A stretch of 63,076 nt of DNA from Hymenobacter coccineus (GTDB lineage Bacteria; Bacteroidota; Bacteroidia; Cytophagales; Hymenobacteraceae): the NCBI RefSeq assembly GCF_001816125.1, contig NZ_MDZA01000055.1, positions 1-63,076 of the forward strand, read 5' to 3'. Shown here in pieces: positions 44,839 to 53,500 of the stretch. The notes under the pieces are model-generated. The model was given only the letters and a program-made list of their open reading frames with translations, made no database searches and was not told the origin of the DNA. Within the stretch, counting starts at the first letter, position 1. Each line of letters begins with the position of its first letter. The position numbers and the translations under genes are program-made.

Positions 44839-45469
44839 TCGCCCGCCCGGCCCGCACCCGGCGCTGCCACCACCAAATGATGGGCAGCCCCAGCGCCGTG
44901 GGCCACAAGAAGTTGTACGGGAACGGGATAAAGCGTAGGCTGGTGACCGAAAACGCCGACACCGCCGCAATGTACCCGGCCATGAACCCCGAAATGTGGT
45001 TCAGCAGCCACTGGTTTTTGGCCCAGTGGCCGGCCTTGGCGTAGCCACGCAGCTGCCGCGCCGCCGTGAGGGCCCCCAGGCCCCCAAACACGCCCACGGG
45101 GATGTTGCCCGCCGCGAAGGCATAGGCCACCGTGCCCGCGAATACCACTAGGCCCACGCCCGCCACGGCCCAGTCGAAGGGCGCCACGCAGGCATTCCAG
45201 GCCAGTTGCTTCAGGAAAATGGAGCGGTAGCCAAACCCCGCCATGTAGAGGCTGAACACCGCCGTAAGCAGCAAAAACAGGCTGTGGATGTGCTGGGCCC
45301 CGGCAATGGCCGTGGTGCCGGCCACCGCCATCGCCCAGAAAAACACGCGCCCCCAGCGCCGGTGGGCCGCCCCGCCCTTACGCATGGCCAGGGCTACCGG
45401 GGCCACAAAGAACCCCACGACGCCGGCCGCGATGTGCAGGTAGCGGTTGTACTCGAAGAAGGTTTCCAC
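44783..45469 (-). CDS. Integral membrane protein (DUF2306-like)
   Basis: 228 residues with about six membrane segments. His residues at YLHIAAG, AHRRWGR and QHIHSLF could bind heme or metal. The family is similar to DUF2306-type hypothetical proteins. Its C-terminus overlaps the pyrD 3' end by 56 bp on the opposite strand. Confidence 0.65.
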   Translation of the reverse strand: METFFEYNRYLHIAAGVVGFFVAPVALAMRKGGAAHRRWGRVFFWAMAVAGTTAIAGAQHIHSLFLLLTAVFSLYMAGFGYRSIFLKQLAWNACVAPFDWAVAGVGLVVFAGTVAYAFAAGNIPVGVFGGLGALTAARQLRGYAKAGHWAKNQWLLNHISGFMAGYIAAVSAFSVTSLRFIPFPYNFLWPTALGLPIIWWWQRRVRAGRATIAPGSGLSASPAPAPHK

Positions 45470-45916
45470 GGCGCGGCGTGGCTACTGGTGCAGCCACGGC
45501 CGGAAGATGGCGCAGGCGTTGCCATCGGATCAGCTTTTTTTCACCGAAACGCTTCAGAACCATCCCCAACCCGCGCGCTGGGGCCCCGAAGCGCCCGGGG
45601 CTCAATGCGCTTTCTTGGCCCGGGCCCGGGGCCCGCGCCGGGCTGCTGTGCGCGCGCCCGGGCAAAAAAATGCTGCACCCAAAATTCAGTTGTAAGCTGG
45701 GAGCCGCACTGCTCTAATGCTTTCAGCATCACAACCCCCCTAATAAAAAGCGGGGAAATTAATTGTGTGAATTAATTCTGAATTATTAAAGTATAAGTTT
45801 TTTTTATCAACGAACCGCAACCCTGCTAATCGCAGGTTCGATATAAAGCACGTTTTAGGTAGCAAGCTGCTACGATGACAATTATTAATTATTTCTTTTT
45901 TTACATTCTTTCAATC
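45470..45916. other. Intergenic region
   Basis: The left half is GC-rich with GGGCCC and CCCGGG runs (45585-45665). The right half is AT-rich and holds a hairpin CGAACC / GGTTCG (about 45819-45841), presumably in the control region of the barrel gene. No gene seen. Confidence 0.5.
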
Positions 45917-46588
45917 ATGAAGAAAGTAATTCTCCCCCTCGCCCTCCTTGCCGGCATCGTTGGCACCGCAAACGCCCAAACCGGTATCAAATACGGTGTG
46001 AAGGGTGGCTATAACTTGGCTACTTTCTCCGGCACCGACTCGAAGGGCAGCGAGTACAAGTCGGGCTTCTCGGCCGGCCTCTACAGCAACTTCGGTATTT
46101 CCGATAATATCTCGATTCAGCCGGAAGTGCTGTTCTCGCAAAAAGGTGCCTCGATTGACAACTTCCAAGGCCTGCCCACCACCCGCTTCAAATCTACCCT
46201 GAGCTACATCGACGTGCCCGTGCTGTTGCGCGTGAACGCTGGCGAGGACGGCAAAGGCTTGTTCTTTGAACTGGGGCCCCAGGCCAGCTTTTTGGTGCGC
46301 AACCGCGACTTTACGCAGACCGGCAACACGAGCACCCAGAGCACGGACAACACCAATAACACCGACATGAACAAGACGGTGTTGGCCTACGTGGGCGGCA
46401 TTGGCTACCAAATCACCAGCGGCCTGAGCTTAGGCCTGCGCTACACCGGCGACTTCACGCAGGTGTACAAGCAGGGAGCCTCCACCAACTACACGGCCCA
46501 GGCTTACGCCGGCGGCAATGGCAACAACCCGAGCGTACACAACTCAGTGTTCCAGTTCCAGGTGGGCTACGCCTTCGGTGGCAAATAA
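45917..46588 (+). CDS. Outer membrane beta-barrel protein (porin family, PorT-like) 1
   Basis: 223 residues from ATG 45917 (an upstream ATG adds a non-signal extension). Signal peptide MKKVILPLALLAGIVGTANA, then TGIKYGVKGGYNLATFSG, IQPEVLFSQKGASI, YIDVPVLLRVN, FFELGPQASFLV: the outer-membrane-beta-barrel pattern common in Bacteroidota. The C-terminus is FQVGYAFGGK. It is a paralogue of the next gene. Confidence 0.85.
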   Translation: MKKVILPLALLAGIVGTANAQTGIKYGVKGGYNLATFSGTDSKGSEYKSGFSAGLYSNFGISDNISIQPEVLFSQKGASIDNFQGLPTTRFKSTLSYIDVPVLLRVNAGEDGKGLFFELGPQASFLVRNRDFTQTGNTSTQSTDNTNNTDMNKTVLAYVGGIGYQITSGLSLGLRYTGDFTQVYKQGASTNYTAQAYAGGNGNNPSVHNSVFQFQVGYAFGGK

Positions 46589-46604
46589 GCTAGTACGAGT
46601 AAGT

Positions 46605-46647
46605 AAAATAAAAGCCCGGCCTCTTGTAGAGGCCGGGCTTTTATTTT
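46605..46647 (+). terminator. Terminator
   Basis: Perfect 19-bp arms (46605-46623 and 46629-46647), with GCCCGGCCTC and its complement around a TTGTA loop, flanked by A/T tracts. Confidence 0.88.
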
Positions 46648-46835
46648 AACTGGCAGTATTATTTAATTATTTATCTCTCAGATGTTATAAATATTTTTTA
46701 TCAAAATGATAAAATATTCATTCAAATTATACGTTGCAAAAAAAATCTTATTTGAGAATAAGAAATCTTTATACTGCTCTGTAGAAAGATAACGCAGTAA
46801 TTTTACACCTTGCTGTTTTCCTCAAATTAATTTTC

Positions 46836-47441
46836 ATGAGAAAATCAATTATTACTATTGCTTTGCTAATGAGCGTTGCTGGTGCCGCGCAGGCTCAATA
46901 CCGTGGCCGCGGTGGCAACGTATCGCTGGGCCTTAAGGCCGGCGCGTCGCTCACCAGTTTTGTGGGGCCCGATGCGAAAAATTTCTTCAACAGCCGCTTT
47001 GGCTTCAATGCTGGCATCTTCGCCAACATCGGCCTCACGCGGCTGATTGCCTTTCAGCCCGAAGTGCTGTACTCGCAAAAGGGCGCCAAAACCAACACAG
47101 TGGACGTGAAGTACCGCCTGCACTACGTGGATGTGCCGCTGGCCTTCCACGTCAACACCGACGGGTTCTTTTTCGAGGCAGGGCCCCAGGTGGGTTTCCT
47201 GGTGGCTGCTAAGTACCAAGCTGGCAGCACGTCAACCGACATTACGCCCGGCTACAAGAGCATTGATTTTGGTTATTTGGCGGGCCTGGGCTACCAGTTG
47301 AAGCACGGCTTGGGCGCGGGCCTGCGCTACAACGGGGCGTTCACCAACTTCTCCAAATCATCGGTAAACGGCAATATGACGACCCAGCCGCGGCAGCGCA
47401 ACAGCGCTTTCCAGCTCTACGCAACGTATTCGTTCAACTAG
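46836..47441 (+). CDS. Outer membrane beta-barrel protein 2
   Basis: 201 residues. Signal peptide (cleavage after AQAQ or before QYRGRGG), LGLKAGASLTSFVGP, FQPEVLYSQKGAKTN, YVDVPLAFHVN, FFEAGPQVGFLV. A tandem paralogue of the preceding barrel gene with its own terminator and an AT-rich upstream region. Confidence 0.85.
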   Translation: MRKSIITIALLMSVAGAAQAQYRGRGGNVSLGLKAGASLTSFVGPDAKNFFNSRFGFNAGIFANIGLTRLIAFQPEVLYSQKGAKTNTVDVKYRLHYVDVPLAFHVNTDGFFFEAGPQVGFLVAAKYQAGSTSTDITPGYKSIDFGYLAGLGYQLKHGLGAGLRYNGAFTNFSKSSVNGNMTTQPRQRNSAFQLYATYSFN

Positions 47442-47464
47442 CCATTAGGCTAGCCAGAGGTCCC

Positions 47465-47502
47465 AAAAAGGCCCGGCTTCCATGCGGAGGCCGGGCCTTT
47501 TT
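47465..47502. terminator. Terminator
   Basis: Arms with AAAAAGGCCCGGC and GCCGGGCCTTTTT around a short inner stem, between convergent genes. Confidence 0.85.
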
Positions 47503-47529
47503 AAGTTTTGAGCTGGGGCCCTGGGGGGC

Positions 47530-48906
47530 CTACCGAGTTTCTGCCGCGGCGTAGTTGCGGTAGAAGTGGGGGATGGTTTCGATGCCCTTGAGGAAGTTGA
47601 ACACGCCGAAGTGCTCGTTGGGCGAGTGGATGGCGTCGGAGTCGAGGCCAAAGCCGAGCAGCACGGAATCGATGCCCAACTCGGACTTGAACATGGCCAC
47701 AATGGGGATGGAGCCGCCCCCGCGCGTGGGCACTGGGGCCTTGCCGAAGGTAGTTTCCATGGCGGCAGCGGCGGCGCGGTAGGCGGCCGAGTCGGTGGGC
47801 GTGACGACGGGCTCGCCGCCGTGGTGGGGCCGTACCTGCACCGTGACGCCGGCCGGGGCGATGCTGGCAAAGTGCTGCTGGAACAGGGCCGTAATCTCGT
47901 CGCTGGTTTGGTTGGGCACGAGGCGCATCGAGATTTTGGCAAAGGCTTTCGAGGCGATGACCGTTTTGGCGCCCTCGCCGGTGTAACCGCCCCAAATGCC
48001 GTTCACGTCGAGCGTGGGCCGGATGCTGGTGCGCTCGGGCGTGCTGTAGCCGGCCTCGCCGTAGGCCGCGGGCAGGCCGATGCTGGCCGCAAAATCGGCG
48101 GCGTCGAAGGGGGCCTTGGCCAGTTCGGCGCGGGCCGCGGGCGTCAGCTCCTCCACGTTGTCGTAAAAGCCGGGGATGGTGATGTGGCCGTTTTCGTCGT
48201 GCAGGCTGGCAATCATGGCGCACAGGGCGTTGATGGGGTTTTGCACGGCCCCGCCGTAGAGGCCCGAGTGCAGGTCGCGGTTGGGGCCCGTTACCTCCAC
48301 CTCGTGGTAGCTGAGGCCCCGCAGGCCCACCTCGATGCTGGGCACGTCGTTGGCAATGATGCCGGTGTCGGACAGCAAAATGACGTCGGCTTGCAGCTTC
48401 TCCTTGTTGGCTTGCACGAAGAGGGCCAGGTTGTTGGACCCAATTTCCTCCTCGCCCTCAATCATGAACTTGACGTTGCACGGCACGCCGCCCTGGCCGT
48501 CGCGCATCATCATCTCGAAGGCCTTGACGTGCATGTAGGCCTGGCCCTTGTCGTCGCAGGCCCCGCGGGCGTATATCTTGCCGTCCTGAATAACCGGCTC
48601 GAACGGCGGCGAATGCCACAGCTCGTAGGGGTCGGCGGGCTGCACGTCGTAATGGCCGTACACGAGCACCGTGGGCCGGCTGGGGCCTGCGGTGAGGTAG
48701 TCGCCGTACACAATGGGGTTGCCGGCGGTTTCGCACAGGGCCACGTTTTGCACGCCGGCTTCTTCGAGGCGGGCCTTGAGGAAATCGGCGGCTCGCCGCA
48801 CATCGCCGTGGAATTTGGGGTCGGCCGACACGCTGGGGATGCGCAGCCAGTCGAGCAGCTCGTCCAGAAAGCGCTGCTGGTTATCGGCGAGGTAAGAGAT
48901 GGCCAT
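47530..48906 (-). CDS. M20 family dipeptidase
   Basis: 458 residues, cytosolic zinc peptidase. Metal-ligand motifs of M20: YGHYDVQPAD (about 85-94), GACDDKGQ (about 113-120, bridging Asp), EGEEEIGS (about 150-157, catalytic Glu) and the late ligand His in GFGLDSDAIHSPNE. The dimerisation lid domain (about 195-310) has NRDLHSGLYGGAVQNP. It probably hydrolyses short peptides. Confidence 0.92.
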   Translation of the reverse strand: MAISYLADNQQRFLDELLDWLRIPSVSADPKFHGDVRRAADFLKARLEEAGVQNVALCETAGNPIVYGDYLTAGPSRPTVLVYGHYDVQPADPYELWHSPPFEPVIQDGKIYARGACDDKGQAYMHVKAFEMMMRDGQGGVPCNVKFMIEGEEEIGSNNLALFVQANKEKLQADVILLSDTGIIANDVPSIEVGLRGLSYHEVEVTGPNRDLHSGLYGGAVQNPINALCAMIASLHDENGHITIPGFYDNVEELTPAARAELAKAPFDAADFAASIGLPAAYGEAGYSTPERTSIRPTLDVNGIWGGYTGEGAKTVIASKAFAKISMRLVPNQTSDEITALFQQHFASIAPAGVTVQVRPHHGGEPVVTPTDSAAYRAAAAAMETTFGKAPVPTRGGGSIPIVAMFKSELGIDSVLLGFGLDSDAIHSPNEHFGVFNFLKGIETIPHFYRNYAAAETR

Positions 48907-49126
48907 AGAATGGGGGGTAATGGTGGAAAATTAGCAATAATTGATAGGTACGCGCACCAAGGTGCATTCGCTGGAATAGCCCTATTCTTGAATCGTAGTA
49001 AATTAACGGGTCCTGCGAAGCATCTTTTCGGCGCTGACAACCGAGATTAATTAAGGAAAAAAGCCGCGCCGCGCGCTGCAGGACGTTCTTTTTTGCACAA
49101 TTTTTATGCGCCGGTAACGCCCGTAC

Positions 49127-49696
49127 CTAAAGGACACTGGCCTGGGGCAGGCGTTGCGCGTACTCGCTCCGGGTGAGGCGGTACTGGGCCAGGGTGTGGT
49201 ACTCGCCATCGCGCTTCACGTGTTCCACCAGCTCGCCCTCTTTCACCATGCCGTTTTTTAGCATTACGGCTCCCGAGCCTGGGTTTTGAACGGTGTGGTT
49301 GGCCATTATTTTATTGAGCAGCAACTCGTCGAAGCCGTAGCGCAGCACGGCGGCCAGGGCCTCGGTCATCAGGCCTTGGTTCCAGTAGGGCACGCCCAGC
49401 CAGTAGCCTACCTCGGCGCGGTCGAAGCGCGCCTCGATTTTGAGGCCGATGCCCCCGATGAACTCGTCGGTGGCCCGCAGCTCGATGGCAAACGTGACGC
49501 CCGCGCCCAACTCGTGTGCTTCGCGGCATATTTTCAACCAGTTCTGGGCGTAGTCGGGGCGGTACGGGTGCGGCATGTTGAGCGTATTGCGGGCCACGGC
49601 ATCGTCACTGGCCAGGGCCACGATGCGCGGCACGTCGGCATCGGCCAGTTCGCGCAACACCAGGCGCGGAGTTTCGAGGCGGGGAAAGGGAGGCAT
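49127..49696 (-). CDS. GNAT family N-acetyltransferase (RimJ/RimL-like)
   Basis: 189 residues. LETPRLVLRELADADVPRIV at the N-terminus, FIGGIGLKIEARFDRAEVGYWL in the central strands, and the acetyl-CoA loop near YWNQGLMTEALAAVLRYGF. The relatives acetylate ribosomal protein N-termini or small molecules, and the substrate here is unknown. Confidence 0.88.
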   Translation of the reverse strand: MPPFPRLETPRLVLRELADADVPRIVALASDDAVARNTLNMPHPYRPDYAQNWLKICREAHELGAGVTFAIELRATDEFIGGIGLKIEARFDRAEVGYWLGVPYWNQGLMTEALAAVLRYGFDELLLNKIMANHTVQNPGSGAVMLKNGMVKEGELVEHVKRDGEYHTLAQYRLTRSEYAQRLPQASVL

Positions 49697-49797
49697 GGGG
49701 ACGGGGAAAAGAAGCAGCGGAAAGCGGCGGGCAGCAGCGCAGCGAAAGCCGGCCGGGTAGCGGCGGCGTTTCGGCTCTTGCCCGCCGGCGGGAAAAG

Positions 49798-50436
49798 CTA
49801 CCGGGCCCACGGCATGGGCACCCGGCTCTCGGTGCCGGCGCGCAGCCGCCTGATGTTGGCGCGGTGGGTGTACACGAGCAGGGCGGCGATGGCGAAGCCC
49901 ACCCACAGCAGCAGCGGCTGCGCGGGCCGGAACGCGGGCAGCAGCTGGAGCAGCGCAAAGGCCAGGCCGGCCGTCATGCTGGCCAGCGACACGTAGCGGA
50001 ACAGCGCCAGCATGGCCACAAACACCAGCACGCATACGCCCACCGTGGCCGGAGCCAGCGCCAGCATCATGCCCAAAATGGTGGCCACGCCCTTGCCGCC
50101 CCGGAACTGGGCCCACACCGGGTAGATGTGCCCCAGCACTGCCAGGGCCCCGGCGCCCAGCTGCGCGTACAGCAGGGGCCCCGAGCCGGCCGGGGCCACC
50201 GCCAGCCACGCGGGTAGGGCCGTGGCTACGTAGCCCTTCAGCACGTCGATGGCCATTACGGCCGAGCCGGCTTTTTTGCCCAGCACCCGGAAGGTATTGG
50301 TGGCCCCGGCGTTGCCGGAGCCGTGCTGGCGGATGTCGGCCAGGCCGAAAAAGCGGCGGCCCACCCACAGGGCCGTGAGAATGGAGCCGAGCAGGTACGC
50401 CGCCAGCAGGGCCAGCAGCAGCAAGGGAATGTTCAT
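49798..50436 (-). CDS. plsY: Glycerol-3-phosphate acyltransferase PlsY
   Basis: 212 residues, integral membrane enzyme that acylates glycerol-3-phosphate from acyl-phosphate, the first step in phospholipid synthesis. Motifs: GSGNAGATNTFRVLGKKAG (about 41-59), GHIYPVWAQFRGGKGVAT (about 101-118) and the C-terminal HRANIRRLRAGTE. The ATG at 50436 lies eight bases from the -7 box. It is in frame with the upstream giant protein only because that gene lost a base before its stop codon. Confidence 0.95.
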   Translation of the reverse strand: MNIPLLLLALLAAYLLGSILTALWVGRRFFGLADIRQHGSGNAGATNTFRVLGKKAGSAVMAIDVLKGYVATALPAWLAVAPAGSGPLLYAQLGAGALAVLGHIYPVWAQFRGGKGVATILGMMLALAPATVGVCVLVFVAMLALFRYVSLASMTAGLAFALLQLLPAFRPAQPLLLWVGFAIAALLVYTHRANIRRLRAGTESRVPMPWAR

Positions 50437-50443
50437 AGCCGGG

Positions 50444-50451
50444 CAAAGGTA
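50444..50451 (-). promoter_or_regulatory. plsY promoter -7 box
   Basis: TACCTTTG on the minus strand, with only seven bases before the plsY ATG, so the mRNA is leaderless or nearly so. Confidence 0.6.
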
Positions 50452-50524
50452 CGCCGGGGCCCCGGCCGCCCCCGGGGCCCCAAAAAGGCCCCGCTGCACT
50501 GCAACGGGGCCTTCGCTGGTGGGC

Positions 50525-53500
50525 TTACGAATCGCCGAAGGGATCTTCGGTCGCGCCTTTCTTCTTCTTCTTTTTCTTGGGAGCGTCGTCCACCGGGGCC
50601 TCGGCGGGGCCCCATCGGCCTCGGCGGCGGCCGCCTGCTCCTTCTCCCGGTCCTTCTTCTTTTTCTTCGACTCCTTGGCCGTTTCCTCAACGGGCGCGTC
50701 GGCGTCGGCCGGGCTGGCGGCTACGGCTGCTTTTTTCGCGGGCTCGGGGGCAGGCACCTGGCCCGTAGAGGCAGCGGCCGGGGCTGCAACGGCAGGCGCT
50801 GGCGCAGTCGCTGGCTTCTGGACTACCGGGGCCCCAGCGGCTGGCGCGGCGGCGGTGCCCACCGCTTCGGCATCGCCGAAGGCGTCATCGCCCTTGGCCT
50901 TTTTCTTCTTCCGCGGAGCTTCTTCCACGGGCGCAGTGGCCGTTTCGGTGGCGCCTTCCTGGTCCTTCTTTTTCTTCTTTTTGGACGTGTCCTCGGCCGG
51001 CGTGGTGCTGGCGTCGGTGATTTCGCCGCTGCCGAAGGGGTCGTTGTCCTTGGCGTTTTTCTTCTTCTTGCCGGTGGGCTCCGGGGCAGGGGCCCCATCG
51101 GTCGCCACGGGGGCCTCATCAGCACCAAAGGCGTCGTCGCCCTTCTTCTTTTTCTTCTTCTTGCCAGCGTCCACCATCGGCTCCTCGGCCTTGGGTGGGG
51201 CGGCGGCGCGGGCAGCCAGCTTGCCGCTCTGGCCCAGGTAGTCTTTCTGGAAGCGGCTGCGGAAGCCGTCTACGTCGCCGAAGTCACCCAGAAACACGCC
51301 GTAGCTCAGGGCCGTGTTGTAGTCGCCCTTCTGGGCCTTCGTGATTTCGTTGTCGTAGTTGTCGCTCTGGCTCTTGGTCAGCAGCAGGTTGTTGGCGTAC
51401 TTGAAGTAGTACCAATCCTGGGGGCCGGCTTCGAGGTAAATCTCCACCTCGTCGGTCGAGTTGCTGCGCTTGATTTCGACGTAGCCGTCCACCAGCGCGT
51501 TCAGGCTTTGCTTGCCCACGCCGGCTACGCCGATTTTACCCACCGAGTACCAGGCCTTTTTCTTGTCGTTCCAGCGCAGGTTCACGCGGCTCAGCAGCAG
51601 GGTGTGGGCTAGCTTGGGGCTGAGCTTGGCCAGCGCCACGGCCTGGCCCTTGTTGCTCAGGTAGCTTTCCACGCCCTTGCTGCCCACAAATTCGCCCAGC
51701 TTGTACAGCTCGTTGGGCGAGCCGTCCAGCGCCTCGGGCGAGCCCTTGGTCACGGCCACCATCTCGGTTCCGAGGACTTCCAGGGCTTTGGCAGGCATCA
51801 CGATGTCGAGCCCCAGCAGGGCATCCACGCGGTAGGCGGCGCTGTCGGGGTTGGCCACGCCCACGCCGCTGCCCACCATGCGGTACTCCTTCGTGGACTT
51901 GATGAACGTGAGGGGCCCCCGGAAGCCCAGCTGGCCCGTCGAATCTTGGTAGGTCATCACGGCCCCGTCGTAGCGGTTGGCGTCGGTCAGGTCGTTGCGC
52001 GAGATGGTGAACAGGCCCTTCTTGGCGTCGTAGTGCAGCTTGCCATCCACCGTGAACAGGGGCACGTCCGTGTCGTTCGGGATGGCCGAGGCGTAGAGCG
52101 GGTACACGCTGTTCGACTGGTCGGACAGGAACAGGCCGGTTAGTAAGGGTGAGCCGTCCGCGGTTTTGGCGTCGCGCAGCGTTAGCGATACATTTTTGGG
52201 GTCGATGCTGTCCTTCACCGGGAACCACTGGGCCCGGGCCAGGTCTTTGCCGAATTGCAGCTGCACCTGGCCATCGAAAATCAGGCCCCGCTTCTGCGAG
52301 TTCAGCTTCACGTCGCCGCGGTAGCCGATGCGCGGCGCCAGCAGAAACTTGGTGTTCGTTTGCACCGTGGCCACGGCCACCGTGGGCAGGCCCTGGGCGG
52401 GGTCCGCGGCACCGGCCGCCGCCGCTTTCTTCTTGAATAAACCCCCGCCCTTGCGCGCCGTGGCCACCGTGGCCGAGTCGCTGGCGAAGTTGGTGAACTT
52501 AAGGGCGAACGAGTCGCGCACCGTTTTGAAGCTATACAGCGCGTCGCCGGTGAAGGCATCGCGCGACACCACCTTGATGTTGCCGTTGTAGAGGCGGTGG
52601 AACTTGGCCAGCGAATCGAGCACCACGCCCGCGTTGTGCAGGGTTGTGATTTGGGCATTAGCTAGGATGCTTACCCGGCCCGAGTCGGGCACAATCCAGG
52701 CGTCGGCGGCGGCAATGTAGGGCACGCCGCCGGCCTGCAGGCGGTAGCGGGCCAGGTCGTACACGCCGGTCGCGGCCCGGAACTTCAGCCCGTGCTGGGC
52801 CTCGCCAGTGGCGTAGAAGTACGACTTGGTAGAATCGGCCCCCGGAGCCACCCGCAGCTGCACCTGCTTCTTCTTGAAGTCCCAGCGCCCGCCGCTGAGC
52901 GTGGTGCTGAACTGCGAATAGGGCAGATCGATGCTGGCCTTGCTGTTGGGCTCGCGCGAGAAATCGGCGTAGCCCTTCTTCAAATCGTACTGGAACGCCA
53001 CCTCGTTGGCGGTGAGGGCGGGCTTGTTGGCCTCGGCCGATTTCACGCTCAGCGTGGCCTTGCGGCCGCTGTAGCCGTCGGTTTTAAACGTGAAGTCGGG
53101 CGACTTGATGAACGACTGGGGCCCATCGAGGCGGCCGTCGCCGCCGGTGCCCTTGGGCGTGAGCAGCGCCCGGCCCCGGAAGCTGTAGGCGTCGTTGGCG
53201 TAGAGCTTGATGGGGGCCCCGGTGCGGGGCGTGGTCAGGTACATCGAATCGGCCTTCACCACCCAGTTCATGAGGTAGCCGGGCGGCAGGGCCATGCGCG
53301 GCGAGTTGACGCCAGTTGCCGAGTTGCGGGCCGCGATTTCGCCGGTCTTGCCCTCCGTCACCACCGAGTCGCGGTAGAACGTGAACCGGTCCGAGGTGAA
53401 CGTGCCGCTCTGGTACTTCACGGTGCCGTCGGCTTGCAGGCCACGGCTGTCGAGCTTCACCTTACTGAACACGCGCCCCTTGCCCTTGTAGAGCGGAAAG

